Assembly: GCA_902774195.1 (NCBI GenBank)
Contig: CACYHM010000008.1
Location: 1 to 12,873, forward strand
DNA from: an uncultured Eubacteriales bacterium
GTDB lineage: Bacteria; Bacillota_A; Clostridia; Peptostreptococcales; Anaerovoracaceae
DNA length: 12,873 bases
Reading direction: 5' to 3'
Made by a program: the position numbers and the translations under genes. Of this stretch, positions 1 to 6,163 are shown piece by piece. Below the pieces are notes generated by a model, which was given only the letters and a program-made list of their open reading frames with translations, was not told the DNA's origin and ran no database searches. The first letter of the stretch is position 1. Every line of letters starts with the position of its first letter.

Positions 1-22
1 CGATACGAACCCATACATGCAT

Positions 23-50
23 GGCTCAGTCAGATGACTGGGCCAATTTT
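23..50 (+). terminator. Hairpin with short T-tract, probable terminator of an upstream gene
   Basis: Bases 23-32 pair with 35-44 (ten pairs including one G-T wobble; in practice nine pairs with a four-base loop), and AATTTT follows directly on the plus strand. This is the form of a rho-independent terminator for a plus-strand gene lying left of the window. The T-tract is short, so it could instead be a leader hairpin for the truncated gene that starts at 78. There is no T-tract on the other strand. Confidence 0.5.
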
Positions 51-77
51 AATTGAAAAAGAAACGGAGGAATCACA

Positions 78-164
78 ATGACAGACGAAAACACGAATAA
101 GATGAGAGTCATTCTCTGCAGGCCCGGCGAGAAAGCTGAGACGATCGAGATGGAAGACAGCCTT
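78..164 (+). pseudogene. Truncated DUF3846-like gene, N-terminal 29 codons only
   Basis: An ATG at 78 is preceded by a good ribosome site (ACGGAGGAA, 64-72). The first 29 residues, with the run MRVILCRPGEKAETIEMEDS, resemble the start of DUF3846 proteins as I remember them: a beta strand, a Pro-Gly-Glu/Lys turn, then an acidic strand and 'SL'. After residue 29 the resemblance stops. The frame stays open to 335 only by running through the terminator and antisense 3' end of the neighbouring SDR gene, giving an unlikely protein. I read this as a gene cut off near 165 by a rearrangement that brought in the dehydrogenase cluster. DUF3846 genes are often seen on plasmids, conjugative elements and phages, which would fit a mobile junction. 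The family assignment is by eye from a short stretch; a short unrelated ORF is possible. Confidence 0.45.
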
Positions 165-202
165 ATATTATTGTGTTTCTCCCTTATAATACCATATCTG
201 CC

Positions 203-238
203 GCACACAAAATGCCCCGGAGTTTTTCTCCGGGGCAT
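203..238 (-). terminator. Rho-independent terminator of the leftward dehydrogenase operon
   Basis: A perfect 11-bp GC-rich stem (212-222 with 228-238) encloses a five-base loop. Read on the minus strand it is followed by TTTTGTGTG. It lies 12 bases past the stop codon of the last gene in the leftward operon, as expected for the operon's end. Confidence 0.9.
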
Positions 239-250
239 CAGCAGCATGAA

Positions 251-1114
251 TTACTTAGCAAAAAGTGACGGATCGATAGGTCTTATCATATCGGCCTGGA
301 ATACACCCTGTGCACGGATGAGGCCGTCGAACTGATCATGTGTGAGAATAAAGAACTGCTCTTTGCCAAGCATATTGAATACTTTGTCGATCATAGGCTG
401 CAGAGGTTCACTGTTGTCAAGCGTCTCTTTGATGTGTACCGGATACGCCTTGAAAGCTGCCGAAGAATAATACGGATCACTGTCATCAACAGCATATCTC
501 TCAGGTCTGTATGAGTCAGCATCCCAGAGATTTGTCTGTATGAATCCCGGGCAGAATATCGCAAGATCGATATTGGAACCCTTATTTTTGAGAGTTTTCC
601 ATACACATTCCGAGAGCGCGACCGCAGCATGCTTGGATGAGAAGTATACCGGGCTGTCAGCAAGAGTAATGAGACCGGCGATAGAGCATACATTCAGGAC
701 CTGGCATTTCTCTCCCTGCGATTCCATCTGAGGGATGAATCTCTTCATCATATACCAGTGTGAATATACGTTGGTCTCATATACCCAATATATATCTCTG
801 GCAGGGATCGTGGTAACACTTCCGCCTGAGCTTACACCTGCGTTATTGACAAGAATGTCGCATCTGCCGAAGATCTCCATTGTTTTATCGAAGATCTTCT
901 GACACTCTTCCTCCAGAGAGACATCTGCCTGCAGAGTATAGACTTCCCTTCCCAGAGCGCGGATCTCCTCAGCTACAGGCTTCAGCGCGTCTCCGCGGAT
1001 GTCCACGATAAGCAGATCCGCTCCTCTTTCCGCCATGCCAACTGCCAAAGCTTTTCCAATGCCGCTGGCTGCTCCGGTTATAACAGCTTTCTTGTTATTA
1101 TAATCAGTGATCAT
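251..1114 (-). CDS. Short-chain dehydrogenase/reductase (SDR), NAD-type
   Basis: This 287-residue classical SDR should oxidise an alcohol or reduce a ketone in the cytoplasm with a nicotinamide cofactor. Visible motifs are the Rossmann TGAASGIG (residues 13-20), Asp38 at the end of the second strand (favours NAD over NADP), NNAG (90-93), catalytic Ser144, and Tyr157-x3-Lys161. The CPGF(I)QT loop after strand 6 is present. A C-terminal tail of about 90 residues contains FFILTHDQFD, shared by all the SDRs here (consensus FYIVTHxxYD). The start is supported by AAGGAGG eight bases upstream, which overlaps the TAA stop of the preceding gene; only 12 bases separate the two, so translation is probably coupled. 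It is the last gene of the leftward operon and the most divergent of the four SDR domains in the window. The substrate cannot be read from sequence; hydroxysteroid-like or cyclic alcohols are reasonable guesses. Confidence 0.93.
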   Translation of the reverse strand: MITDYNNKKAVITGAASGIGKALAVGMAERGADLLIVDIRGDALKPVAEEIRALGREVYTLQADVSLEEECQKIFDKTMEIFGRCDILVNNAGVSSGGSVTTIPARDIYWVYETNVYSHWYMMKRFIPQMESQGEKCQVLNVCSIAGLITLADSPVYFSSKHAAVALSECVWKTLKNKGSNIDLAIFCPGFIQTNLWDADSYRPERYAVDDSDPYYSSAAFKAYPVHIKETLDNSEPLQPMIDKVFNMLGKEQFFILTHDQFDGLIRAQGVFQADMIRPIDPSLFAK

Positions 1115-1126
1115 AAATAGTCCTCC

Positions 1127-2917
1127 TTATTTGAGATATCCTCTGAGCGGACCGCCAGGCAGGTTGGTTACATCCTTGATGGCTTCGCCAATCGGCACTA
1201 CCTTAGGATTGGTCCTTGCGATCGTCTGATCTACTTCTGATTTGATATGCTCGTCGTATTCACGGTGCGTTACGATATAGAACTGATCCTTTTCGACCGC
1301 CTCAAATACATGTGCGCCAAACGGTTCGATCGGATATCCTGTTCCGATAACGAATGCCGCAGACTGTTTGCCCTTCTTGAACATCTCGCTCTCATAGAAC
1401 GGATCGTCGCCATGAGCGTATCTGGCAGGTCTGTACTCATCAGCGTGGTCGAAGTTAGTACGTACGAATCCCGGGCAGAATACGCTGAGATGGATGTCTG
1501 CGCCTGCCTCCTGCATCTCGTACTCAATGCACTCTGAAAGTGCAACTGCAGCATTCTTTGTTACGTAGTATGCGCACATTCCGGTACTTGTGATAAGCCC
1601 GGCCACGGAGCATGTGTTCATGATGTTGCAGTGTGTGCCCTGAGCCTTCATGATTGGAATCACCTGCCTCATGAAGTAAACATGTGACAGGAAGTTGGTG
1701 CGGATGATCCATTCCCAATCCTGCAGCGGGATCATGAATCCGTAGCCCGGTGTGCAGGTTCCCGCGTTGTTCATCAGCAGGTCGATCTGTCCGTACTTAT
1801 CCATCGTTGCCTTGACGACCTTTTCTGTCTCCTCATAGAGCGAGACGTCTGCAGGGATCAGCGTGATGTCCTCTGCACCGAATTCCTTAGCAACGTCTTC
1901 GAGCTTCATGAGCTCGTCTTCCATGATATCGACAGCGACGATCTTCATTTTGCGCTTAGCCGCCTGTTTGACGAATTCCTTGCCGAATCCGTAGGCAGCA
2001 CCTGTGATAAGCGCGACCCTGCCGGTGAGATCTCTGTCCCCGCTCTCGATCTCAGGTCTCTTCTTTCCTACATTTCTCAGATCAGGATTCACATTATCCA
2101 CTCTGTCGTAGATCTGCTTTCTCATCAGCGGATCATACTGCGGATGTGTTACGATGTAGAACTGGTCATCTTCTATGCCCTTGAATACTGTTTCGCCGAA
2201 GCCATCGATAGGCAGTCCTGTTGTAACAACATACTCACTTGCTTTTTCTGAAGCAAAGAATTCAGCACTCTGATAGTACGGATCTGTAGGATCGGAGAAT
2301 CTTGCAGGTCTGTGGCGCTCTGCATGATGCAGGTCTGTCTGAACAAAGCCAGGGCAGAAGATACTTACCTGAATGTCTGCACCGATCTCTTCAAGTTCGT
2401 ACTGCGTAGCGCGGCTCAGCTGTACTGCAGCATGCTTGGTCGAATAATAGCCAGGCATTGCGTTGCTTGTGATGAGTCCCGCGATCGAGCATACGTTAAG
2501 GATGTTGCAGTGTGTGCCCTGCTTCATCATGATAGGGATCACCTGTCTCATCATGTAAACATGTGACATCAGGTTGGCATATACCATCCACTCCCAGTCT
2601 CTCAGAGGCAGGTTCGAAATGGTGCCGCCCTTTCCTGTGCCCGCATTGTTGATCAGCAGGTCGATCTGCCCGAACTTCTCCATGGCAGTCTTAACGATCT
2701 TTTCTGTATCCTCAAGGAGAGAAACGTCAGCCTGCAGGCATACTATCTCTTCTGCGCCCAGTTCTTTTGCAACCGGTTCGCACGCAAGCACTTCATCTCC
2801 CTCTATGTCTACTGCGAGGATCTTCATCCCGCGCTTTGCGGCTTCTTTTACGAACTCAAAACCAAAGCCGTTGGCTGCTCCGGTAATGACAGCTACTCTT
2901 CCTTTAAAGTCTTTCAT
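1127..2917 (-). CDS. Tandem fusion of two complete SDR domains (596 aa)
   Basis: Two full classical SDR units lie in one uninterrupted frame, twice the usual 250-290 residues. Domain 1 (about 1-280) has TGAANGFG (12-19), Asp37, NNAG (90-93), Ser144 and Tyr157/Lys161. Domain 2 (about 296-596) has TGAAYGFG (305-312), Asp330, NNAG (383-386), Ser437 and Tyr450/Lys454. Both therefore look catalytically intact and NAD-preferring. They are joined by a charged linker of roughly 15 residues (about 281-296). Each unit keeps its own FYIVTHxxYD tail, which argues for fusion of two genes rather than a domain insertion. Domain 2 resembles the separate SDR at 9070-9936 more than it resembles domain 1. The ATG is preceded by AAGGGGGG, and the gene begins 14 bases after the upstream dehydrogenase's stop. 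SDRs act as dimers or tetramers, so the fusion may make an internal pseudodimer or pair two consecutive oxidations. The substrate is unknown. Confidence 0.93.
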   Translation of the reverse strand: MKDFKGRVAVITGAANGFGFEFVKEAAKRGMKILAVDIEGDEVLACEPVAKELGAEEIVCLQADVSLLEDTEKIVKTAMEKFGQIDLLINNAGTGKGGTISNLPLRDWEWMVYANLMSHVYMMRQVIPIMMKQGTHCNILNVCSIAGLITSNAMPGYYSTKHAAVQLSRATQYELEEIGADIQVSIFCPGFVQTDLHHAERHRPARFSDPTDPYYQSAEFFASEKASEYVVTTGLPIDGFGETVFKGIEDDQFYIVTHPQYDPLMRKQIYDRVDNVNPDLRNVGKKRPEIESGDRDLTGRVALITGAAYGFGKEFVKQAAKRKMKIVAVDIMEDELMKLEDVAKEFGAEDITLIPADVSLYEETEKVVKATMDKYGQIDLLMNNAGTCTPGYGFMIPLQDWEWIIRTNFLSHVYFMRQVIPIMKAQGTHCNIMNTCSVAGLITSTGMCAYYVTKNAAVALSECIEYEMQEAGADIHLSVFCPGFVRTNFDHADEYRPARYAHGDDPFYESEMFKKGKQSAAFVIGTGYPIEPFGAHVFEAVEKDQFYIVTHREYDEHIKSEVDQTIARTNPKVVPIGEAIKDVTNLPGGPLRGYLK

Positions 2918-2931
2918 AATACCCCCCTTGC

Positions 2932-3891
2932 CTAATACTCGTAGAATCCTTTTCCAAAATTGACTCCCTTTTCACCGCGGTCGATCTTCTCCTTAAGGAG
3001 CTGACCGATCTTGTATTCAGTTGTTCCTTCCTGCTGTGCGGCCGGCTTCATCTGGTTGATGTTGTAAGCTGTCTCGAGGCCGACTATGTCGAGGATCTGG
3101 AATGGTCCGGCAGGGGCGCCTGTTGCGAGTCTCCATGTCAGGTCAATGGTCTCAGGATCAGAAACGCCGTTTGCCCACAGTCCCTGAGCTGCGCTGAGGA
3201 AAGGTACAAGCATCGAATTGAGGATATATCCCGGCTGCTCTTTGTGGAGCTGGAGCGGAACCATACCGATGTCAGCAGCAAAAGCAACTACCTTCTGGAA
3301 TGTTTCAGGATCTGTTCCTGCGTGACCCATTATCTCTGCTGTGTTGTTTTTCCAGATGGTGTTAGCGAAATGAAGCGAGCAGTATTTTTCCGGACGTCCG
3401 GTGTATTCAGCAAACATGCTTGGCAGAAGTGTGGAAGAATTTGTGACGAGAATAGTGTCCTCATCGAGAAGGTCCTTCATTGCAGTATAAACTCCAATCT
3501 TTGCTTCCGGATTCTCAGACATGGACTCTATGACTATGTAAGCATCTTTTACAGCTGCTGCCATGTCGAGCTCGATATGCACATTCTCGGCGAATCTCTT
3601 CTTTGCCTCCTCGGCCATCTCGTCGATCTTCTCGGCTGTTATTCCGTTCCATTCACGGATCATTCCCTTCGGATACATGAATGCGCCCATAGGATTGCCG
3701 ATCAGAGCTTTAGCTTTCATGAGATCCTCCAGCATGAGAGCGGAGTACCTTTCGATTTTAGGCTGTGTCCTTCCGATGGAACTCTCGGATCTGAGCCAGA
3801 ATGTCGTATCGAAACCCTGATACGCGCACATGAGACCGATCTGTGTTCCCAATACACCGCCGCCTGCAACTACAACTTTCTTAGGATTCAT
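2932..3891 (-). CDS. 3-hydroxyacyl-CoA dehydrogenase family protein
   Basis: This 319-residue NAD-dependent beta-hydroxy dehydrogenase has an N-terminal Rossmann domain with GGGVLG (10-15). The catalytic pair is His174 in LHFAN and Glu186 in AEIMGH, with Asn177 between. A C-terminal helical domain ends in GKGFYEY, as in 3-hydroxybutyryl-CoA dehydrogenases. The family reaction is (S)-3-hydroxyacyl-CoA to 3-oxoacyl-CoA. At 319 residues it is longer than the usual 280 or so and near the lambda-crystallin/L-gulonate 3-dehydrogenase branch, whose substrates are free beta-hydroxy acids. The SSTLLPS segment (152-158) is also reminiscent of that branch, so a non-CoA substrate is possible. A TTG codon in frame at 3912 would add seven residues. 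I prefer the ATG at 3891 because AAGGAGG lies eight bases before it, inside that extension. It is the second gene of the leftward operon. Confidence 0.88.
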   Translation of the reverse strand: MNPKKVVVAGGGVLGTQIGLMCAYQGFDTTFWLRSESSIGRTQPKIERYSALMLEDLMKAKALIGNPMGAFMYPKGMIREWNGITAEKIDEMAEEAKKRFAENVHIELDMAAAVKDAYIVIESMSENPEAKIGVYTAMKDLLDEDTILVTNSSTLLPSMFAEYTGRPEKYCSLHFANTIWKNNTAEIMGHAGTDPETFQKVVAFAADIGMVPLQLHKEQPGYILNSMLVPFLSAAQGLWANGVSDPETIDLTWRLATGAPAGPFQILDIVGLETAYNINQMKPAAQQEGTTEYKIGQLLKEKIDRGEKGVNFGKGFYEY

Positions 3892-3904
3892 TTCAGATAC
3901 CTCC

Positions 3905-4096
3905 TTATTCAATACCCAGTTCTTCCTTGATAGGCTTCCACCAGAGGAAACCCCTCAGCAGACACTGCGGAAGAGCTTCCTTGACAGGGATATCGGCAGC
4001 GGCAGCTACCTTGCGTCCTACAAGAAACCATTCTGCTGTATGCATCACACAAAGTGCTGCAGCACAGCCGAAAATGCATTTCGCGATAGTTTTCAT
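3905..4096 (-). CDS. Small one-helix membrane-type protein, 63 aa, unknown function
   Basis: I do not recognise this protein. It starts at an ATG with GAGGTG four bases upstream and is the first gene of the leftward operon. Its stop codon lies 13 bases before the next start and overlaps that gene's ribosome site (TAAGGAGG). Residues 4-25 form one hydrophobic, Cys/Ala-rich segment that could be a membrane helix or an uncleaved signal anchor; a charged and aromatic tail follows (FLWWKP near 50-55, then KEELGIE). Tight placement in the operon and a good ribosome site argue that it is real; the overlapping alternative frame from 4103 has a poorer fit. It could anchor one of the enzymes to the membrane, or be a leader whose translation couples to the next gene. 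Both are guesses. Confidence 0.6.
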   Translation of the reverse strand: MKTIAKCIFGCAAALCVMHTAEWFLVGRKVAAAADIPVKEALPQCLLRGFLWWKPIKEELGIE

Positions 4097-4130
4097 AAGT
4101 CACCTCATTTGATTACGGCAATAACTTTTC

Positions 4131-4171
4131 ATCATATCTAATTATGTGTTTATGCGTGCATTGTGCACAAT
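4131..4171 (-). promoter_or_regulatory. Candidate promoter of the leftward operon
   Basis: Two possible -10 boxes are seen on the minus strand upstream of the ATG at 4096: TATGAT (4136-4131) and CATAAT (4146-4141). For CATAAT, a weak -35 TTGTGC (4170-4165) lies 18 bases upstream and is part of the palindrome at 4160-4171. Neither has a consensus -35, which would fit a promoter that needs an activator. Confidence 0.35.
4160..4171. promoter_or_regulatory. Perfect 12-base palindrome, candidate operator
   Basis: ATTGTGCACAAT is its own reverse complement and lies just upstream of, or on, the candidate -35 of the leftward operon. Its core TTGTGCA(C) recurs as TGCACAA at 4212-4218, 5912-5918 and 6029-6035, with GTGCAC also at 5953-5958. 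All these copies are in the two control regions flanking the regulator gene. I infer a binding site for the PucR-type regulator. Confidence 0.5.
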
Positions 4172-4242
4172 ATTCAGCGTTACCAAAACATTAAGGAGCA
4201 ATTGGCACAGATGCACAAAGAGGGACAGAGAGCTATGCCAGG

Positions 4243-4274
4243 ACAAACAAAAAGATGCTCCGGATCGGAGCATC
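4243..4274 (-). terminator. Rho-independent terminator of the regulator gene
   Basis: A perfect 9-bp stem (4254-4262 with 4266-4274) with a three-base loop is followed on the minus strand by TTTTTGTTTGT. It lies 31 bases past the regulator's stop codon. It separates the regulator transcript from the leftward dehydrogenase operon, so that operon needs its own promoter. Confidence 0.88.
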
Positions 4275-4305
4275 CTGCTGACTGATTTATGCATGATAGT
4301 CAAAT

Positions 4306-5835
4306 CTATTCATTAGCTGGGCCTTTACCGGACCAGATCCTTTTCTGATTGATGACGTTGTTGATCGCAAATGAAAGCCTGAGCCTGAACCCCGTATCGG
4401 TATCCGAAAGATCAATGTCACACATATCCTCGATACGGTGAAGCCTGTATATTACGCTGTTCCTGTGCAGGAAGAGCGCATCGGCAGTATCTGTAGTGTT
4501 GCATGCGCATTTGAGGTAAGCATAAAGCGTCAGCTCAAGCTGCGTTCCGTTTTTACTATCGTAATCTGACAGAACAGGAAGAGCAGGGTGCAGATATCTG
4601 CGCAGGTCTTCTTTTTCAGCGACAGTTCTGAACATGGCATAAATGCCGTAGTCCTCAAAAGTATATATGCTCAGATCCGGATCAAGCATGAGCCCCAGTT
4701 CAAGCGCATCATGAGCTTCGTCATAATGAGCTTTGAGTGTTGAGATATCTGTAAAAGGCAGGCTGACTCCGATCTTGATAATGCATTCCGCCGGAAAAGC
4801 GGAAAACACAAGCCCGACCTTTTGCAGCATTTCATGGCTTCCGATAATGATGGCACTGCGCCGTCTGCCTATCACATGGCAGCCCGGTATGATAGACGTC
4901 ATGGTTTCTGTCAGCGAACCCTCCTGCGGGAAGATCGTCTGATTTCCTGTGGCGCGGCAGTACAGTACCTGCATCTTAGAAGGAAAGCTGAGATTCATGT
5001 ATGCCTCAGGAAGAGCAGATGCGTCGGCACCGATGACCAGATTGTACAGGAAGCGATGATAATCGCTGGTCATATACAGATAACTTGGCTCATACTTCAT
5101 CACGGCATAGCCGAGAACAGCGCTGAGAACCCTTAACATTTCAGCATGTTCTACCCTGTACGAATCATATCCTTCTATGACGATCAGAAAGCCTATCCAT
5201 ATGTCACGGCAGTAGACCCTGCATGAAAACTTCTGGAACGGTGACGATGTGCAGGATACTTCTATCGGCATCATCGTAGAATCAGCCATCTGTACAGACT
5301 TGAGAGACCTGACAGCCTTGATGAACTCATAGTCGCAATAACCCTGTTCGATATTGTGCTTCCATAACTCATCCGTAACAGGTATCTGAGTGGAATAGCT
5401 GAGGATGCGGAAATCCCTGTCAATAAAAACCAGTGAAGCACCAAATGACTGTGATGCTATGTCTATAAGAGCGTCAACATTGCGGACCAGATCGAGTGTC
5501 CGCATCATGGATTCATAGTAATTGTCTTTGTGGGAGTCAATTATCAGCTGAAAAGCACTGTTGAAAATAAAGCCAAAGTCGACTTCGGGGACAACTGCAA
5601 TACTGCGGTCCGCAGTGGACAGGTCTGCAATGCTCCCGGCATCAGTGATTATGCATTGCGCAGGGAGCGTGGTGACACCGCTTAAATTATTGCTGAAGTA
5701 AAGTATATTGCTGCTGAAGTCCGTCTGGCGAAGGTCAATGAACCTTACCTCGGTTATTTCCGAAACAGCATTATCAGCGATTATTTCTACAGAGGAAAGA
5801 GCCCGGAGATGTTCGACCAGTTCACGGAATACCAT
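4306..5835 (-). CDS. PucR-family transcriptional regulator
   Basis: This 509-residue regulator has the PucR C-terminal helix-turn-helix (HTH_30 type) in the last 80 residues or so: an LTLYAYLKC helix, then TADALFLHRNSVIYRLHRIE, then DIDLSDTDTGFRLRLSFAI. The upstream part has a segment (about 105-230) that looks like a GAF-type sensor and a middle region typical of CdaR/PucR regulators, so a small-molecule ligand is likely. PucR-type proteins are commonly activators of neighbouring catabolic genes, and here it sits between two divergent enzyme sets. The frame extends 27 codons further to 5916, but the ATG at 5835 is chosen because AGGAGG (5850-5845) lies nine bases upstream and the extra residues do not look like part of the family. 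It is transcribed alone and is probably autoregulated, with an operator-like GTGCAC inside its candidate promoter. Confidence 0.88.
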   Translation of the reverse strand: MVFRELVEHLRALSSVEIIADNAVSEITEVRFIDLRQTDFSSNILYFSNNLSGVTTLPAQCIITDAGSIADLSTADRSIAVVPEVDFGFIFNSAFQLIIDSHKDNYYESMMRTLDLVRNVDALIDIASQSFGASLVFIDRDFRILSYSTQIPVTDELWKHNIEQGYCDYEFIKAVRSLKSVQMADSTMMPIEVSCTSSPFQKFSCRVYCRDIWIGFLIVIEGYDSYRVEHAEMLRVLSAVLGYAVMKYEPSYLYMTSDYHRFLYNLVIGADASALPEAYMNLSFPSKMQVLYCRATGNQTIFPQEGSLTETMTSIIPGCHVIGRRRSAIIIGSHEMLQKVGLVFSAFPAECIIKIGVSLPFTDISTLKAHYDEAHDALELGLMLDPDLSIYTFEDYGIYAMFRTVAEKEDLRRYLHPALPVLSDYDSKNGTQLELTLYAYLKCACNTTDTADALFLHRNSVIYRLHRIEDMCDIDLSDTDTGFRLRLSFAINNVINQKRIWSGKGPANE

Positions 5836-5897
5836 AACGCATATCCTCCTGCAAATAATAGGTAAAAGCTGCGAAAAACAGACTGATTGTAAATTAC

Positions 5898-5926
5898 ACA
5901 TTAGTGTACGGTGCACAATAAGTCAA
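5898..5926 (-). promoter_or_regulatory. Candidate promoter of the regulator gene
   Basis: On the minus strand TTGACT (5926-5921) is followed after 17 bases by TAATGT (5903-5898). The -35 is close to consensus and the -10 is weak. The GTGCAC element (5911-5916) lies in the spacer, a position suited to autorepression. The distance to the ATG at 5835 would give a leader of roughly 55 bases. Confidence 0.4.
5910..5919. promoter_or_regulatory. Operator-like half-palindrome (GGTGCACAAT)
   Basis: It matches nine of ten bases in the right part of the perfect palindrome at 4160-4171 and lies in the spacer of the regulator's candidate promoter. I infer regulator binding from the repeat pattern only. 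Confidence 0.4.
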
Positions 5927-6028
5927 TTGTAGCAATAACCAATGTTAGCTATGTGCACTATGCATAAAGAGCCCGAATCGCCTTAAACAGACGAGTATCT
6001 GTGTATTTACATACTCTTTTGGGTATCA

Positions 6029-6035
6029 TGCACAA
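6029..6035. promoter_or_regulatory. Operator-like element upstream of the flavoenzyme promoter
   Basis: TGCACAA lies seven bases upstream of the candidate -35 at 6042, a typical place for an activator site. The other member on this side, GTGCAC at 5953-5958, lies about 75 bases further upstream. Confidence 0.35.
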
Positions 6036-6041
6036 ATGTCC

Positions 6042-6068
6042 TTGATTGTTTTGGATAGGCGTGATAAT
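6042..6068 (+). promoter_or_regulatory. Candidate promoter of the rightward flavoenzyme operon
   Basis: TTGATT (6042-6047) and GATAAT (6063-6068) are separated by 15 bases, shorter than the ideal 17. This suggests an activator-dependent promoter. Transcription would start near 6075, about 90 bases before the ATG at 6164. Confidence 0.35.
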
Positions 6069-6163
6069 GCGGGCAGTGATCGCGGCATATAATATTTAAC
6101 CAGGATAAATTATATCTCCAGCTTATTTTGCCTGCGTTTTTTACAGGGAAGAAAGGGGAATTT

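Larger units (their letters stand above)
5836..6163. other. Divergent control region between the regulator and the flavoenzyme operon
   Basis: This 328-base stretch has no credible gene; it is AT-rich relative to the flanking coding sequence. It holds the regulator's promoter and ribosome site on the left, three copies of the GTGCAC/TGCACAA element (5912-5918, 5953-5958, 6029-6035), and a candidate rightward promoter at 6042-6068. An inverted repeat TACAC-atta-GTGTA (5895-5908) overlaps the regulator's candidate -10. A further -10-like TATAAT at 6088-6093 has no matching -35. The rightward transcript would have a leader of about 90 bases, with no riboswitch I can recognise. Confidence 0.6.

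Noticed and set aside
165..335. Continuation of the plus-strand frame that starts at 78
   Set aside because: It passes through a strong terminator hairpin and the antisense end of the SDR gene, so only the first 29 codons look like real protein sequence.
3244..3930. A 228-codon plus-strand open frame opposite the hydroxyacyl dehydrogenase gene
   Set aside because: It is antisense to a gene with intact catalytic motifs, and its translation is rich in Cys and His with no family pattern.
5836..5916. N-terminal extension of the PucR-type regulator by 27 residues
   Set aside because: The ATG at 5835 has AGGAGG nine bases upstream, and the extension covers the ribosome site and leader.
6128..6163. 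TTG start giving 12 extra residues on the first flavoenzyme
   Set aside because: The paralogue begins exactly at the MYD start, and the ribosome site lies inside the extension.
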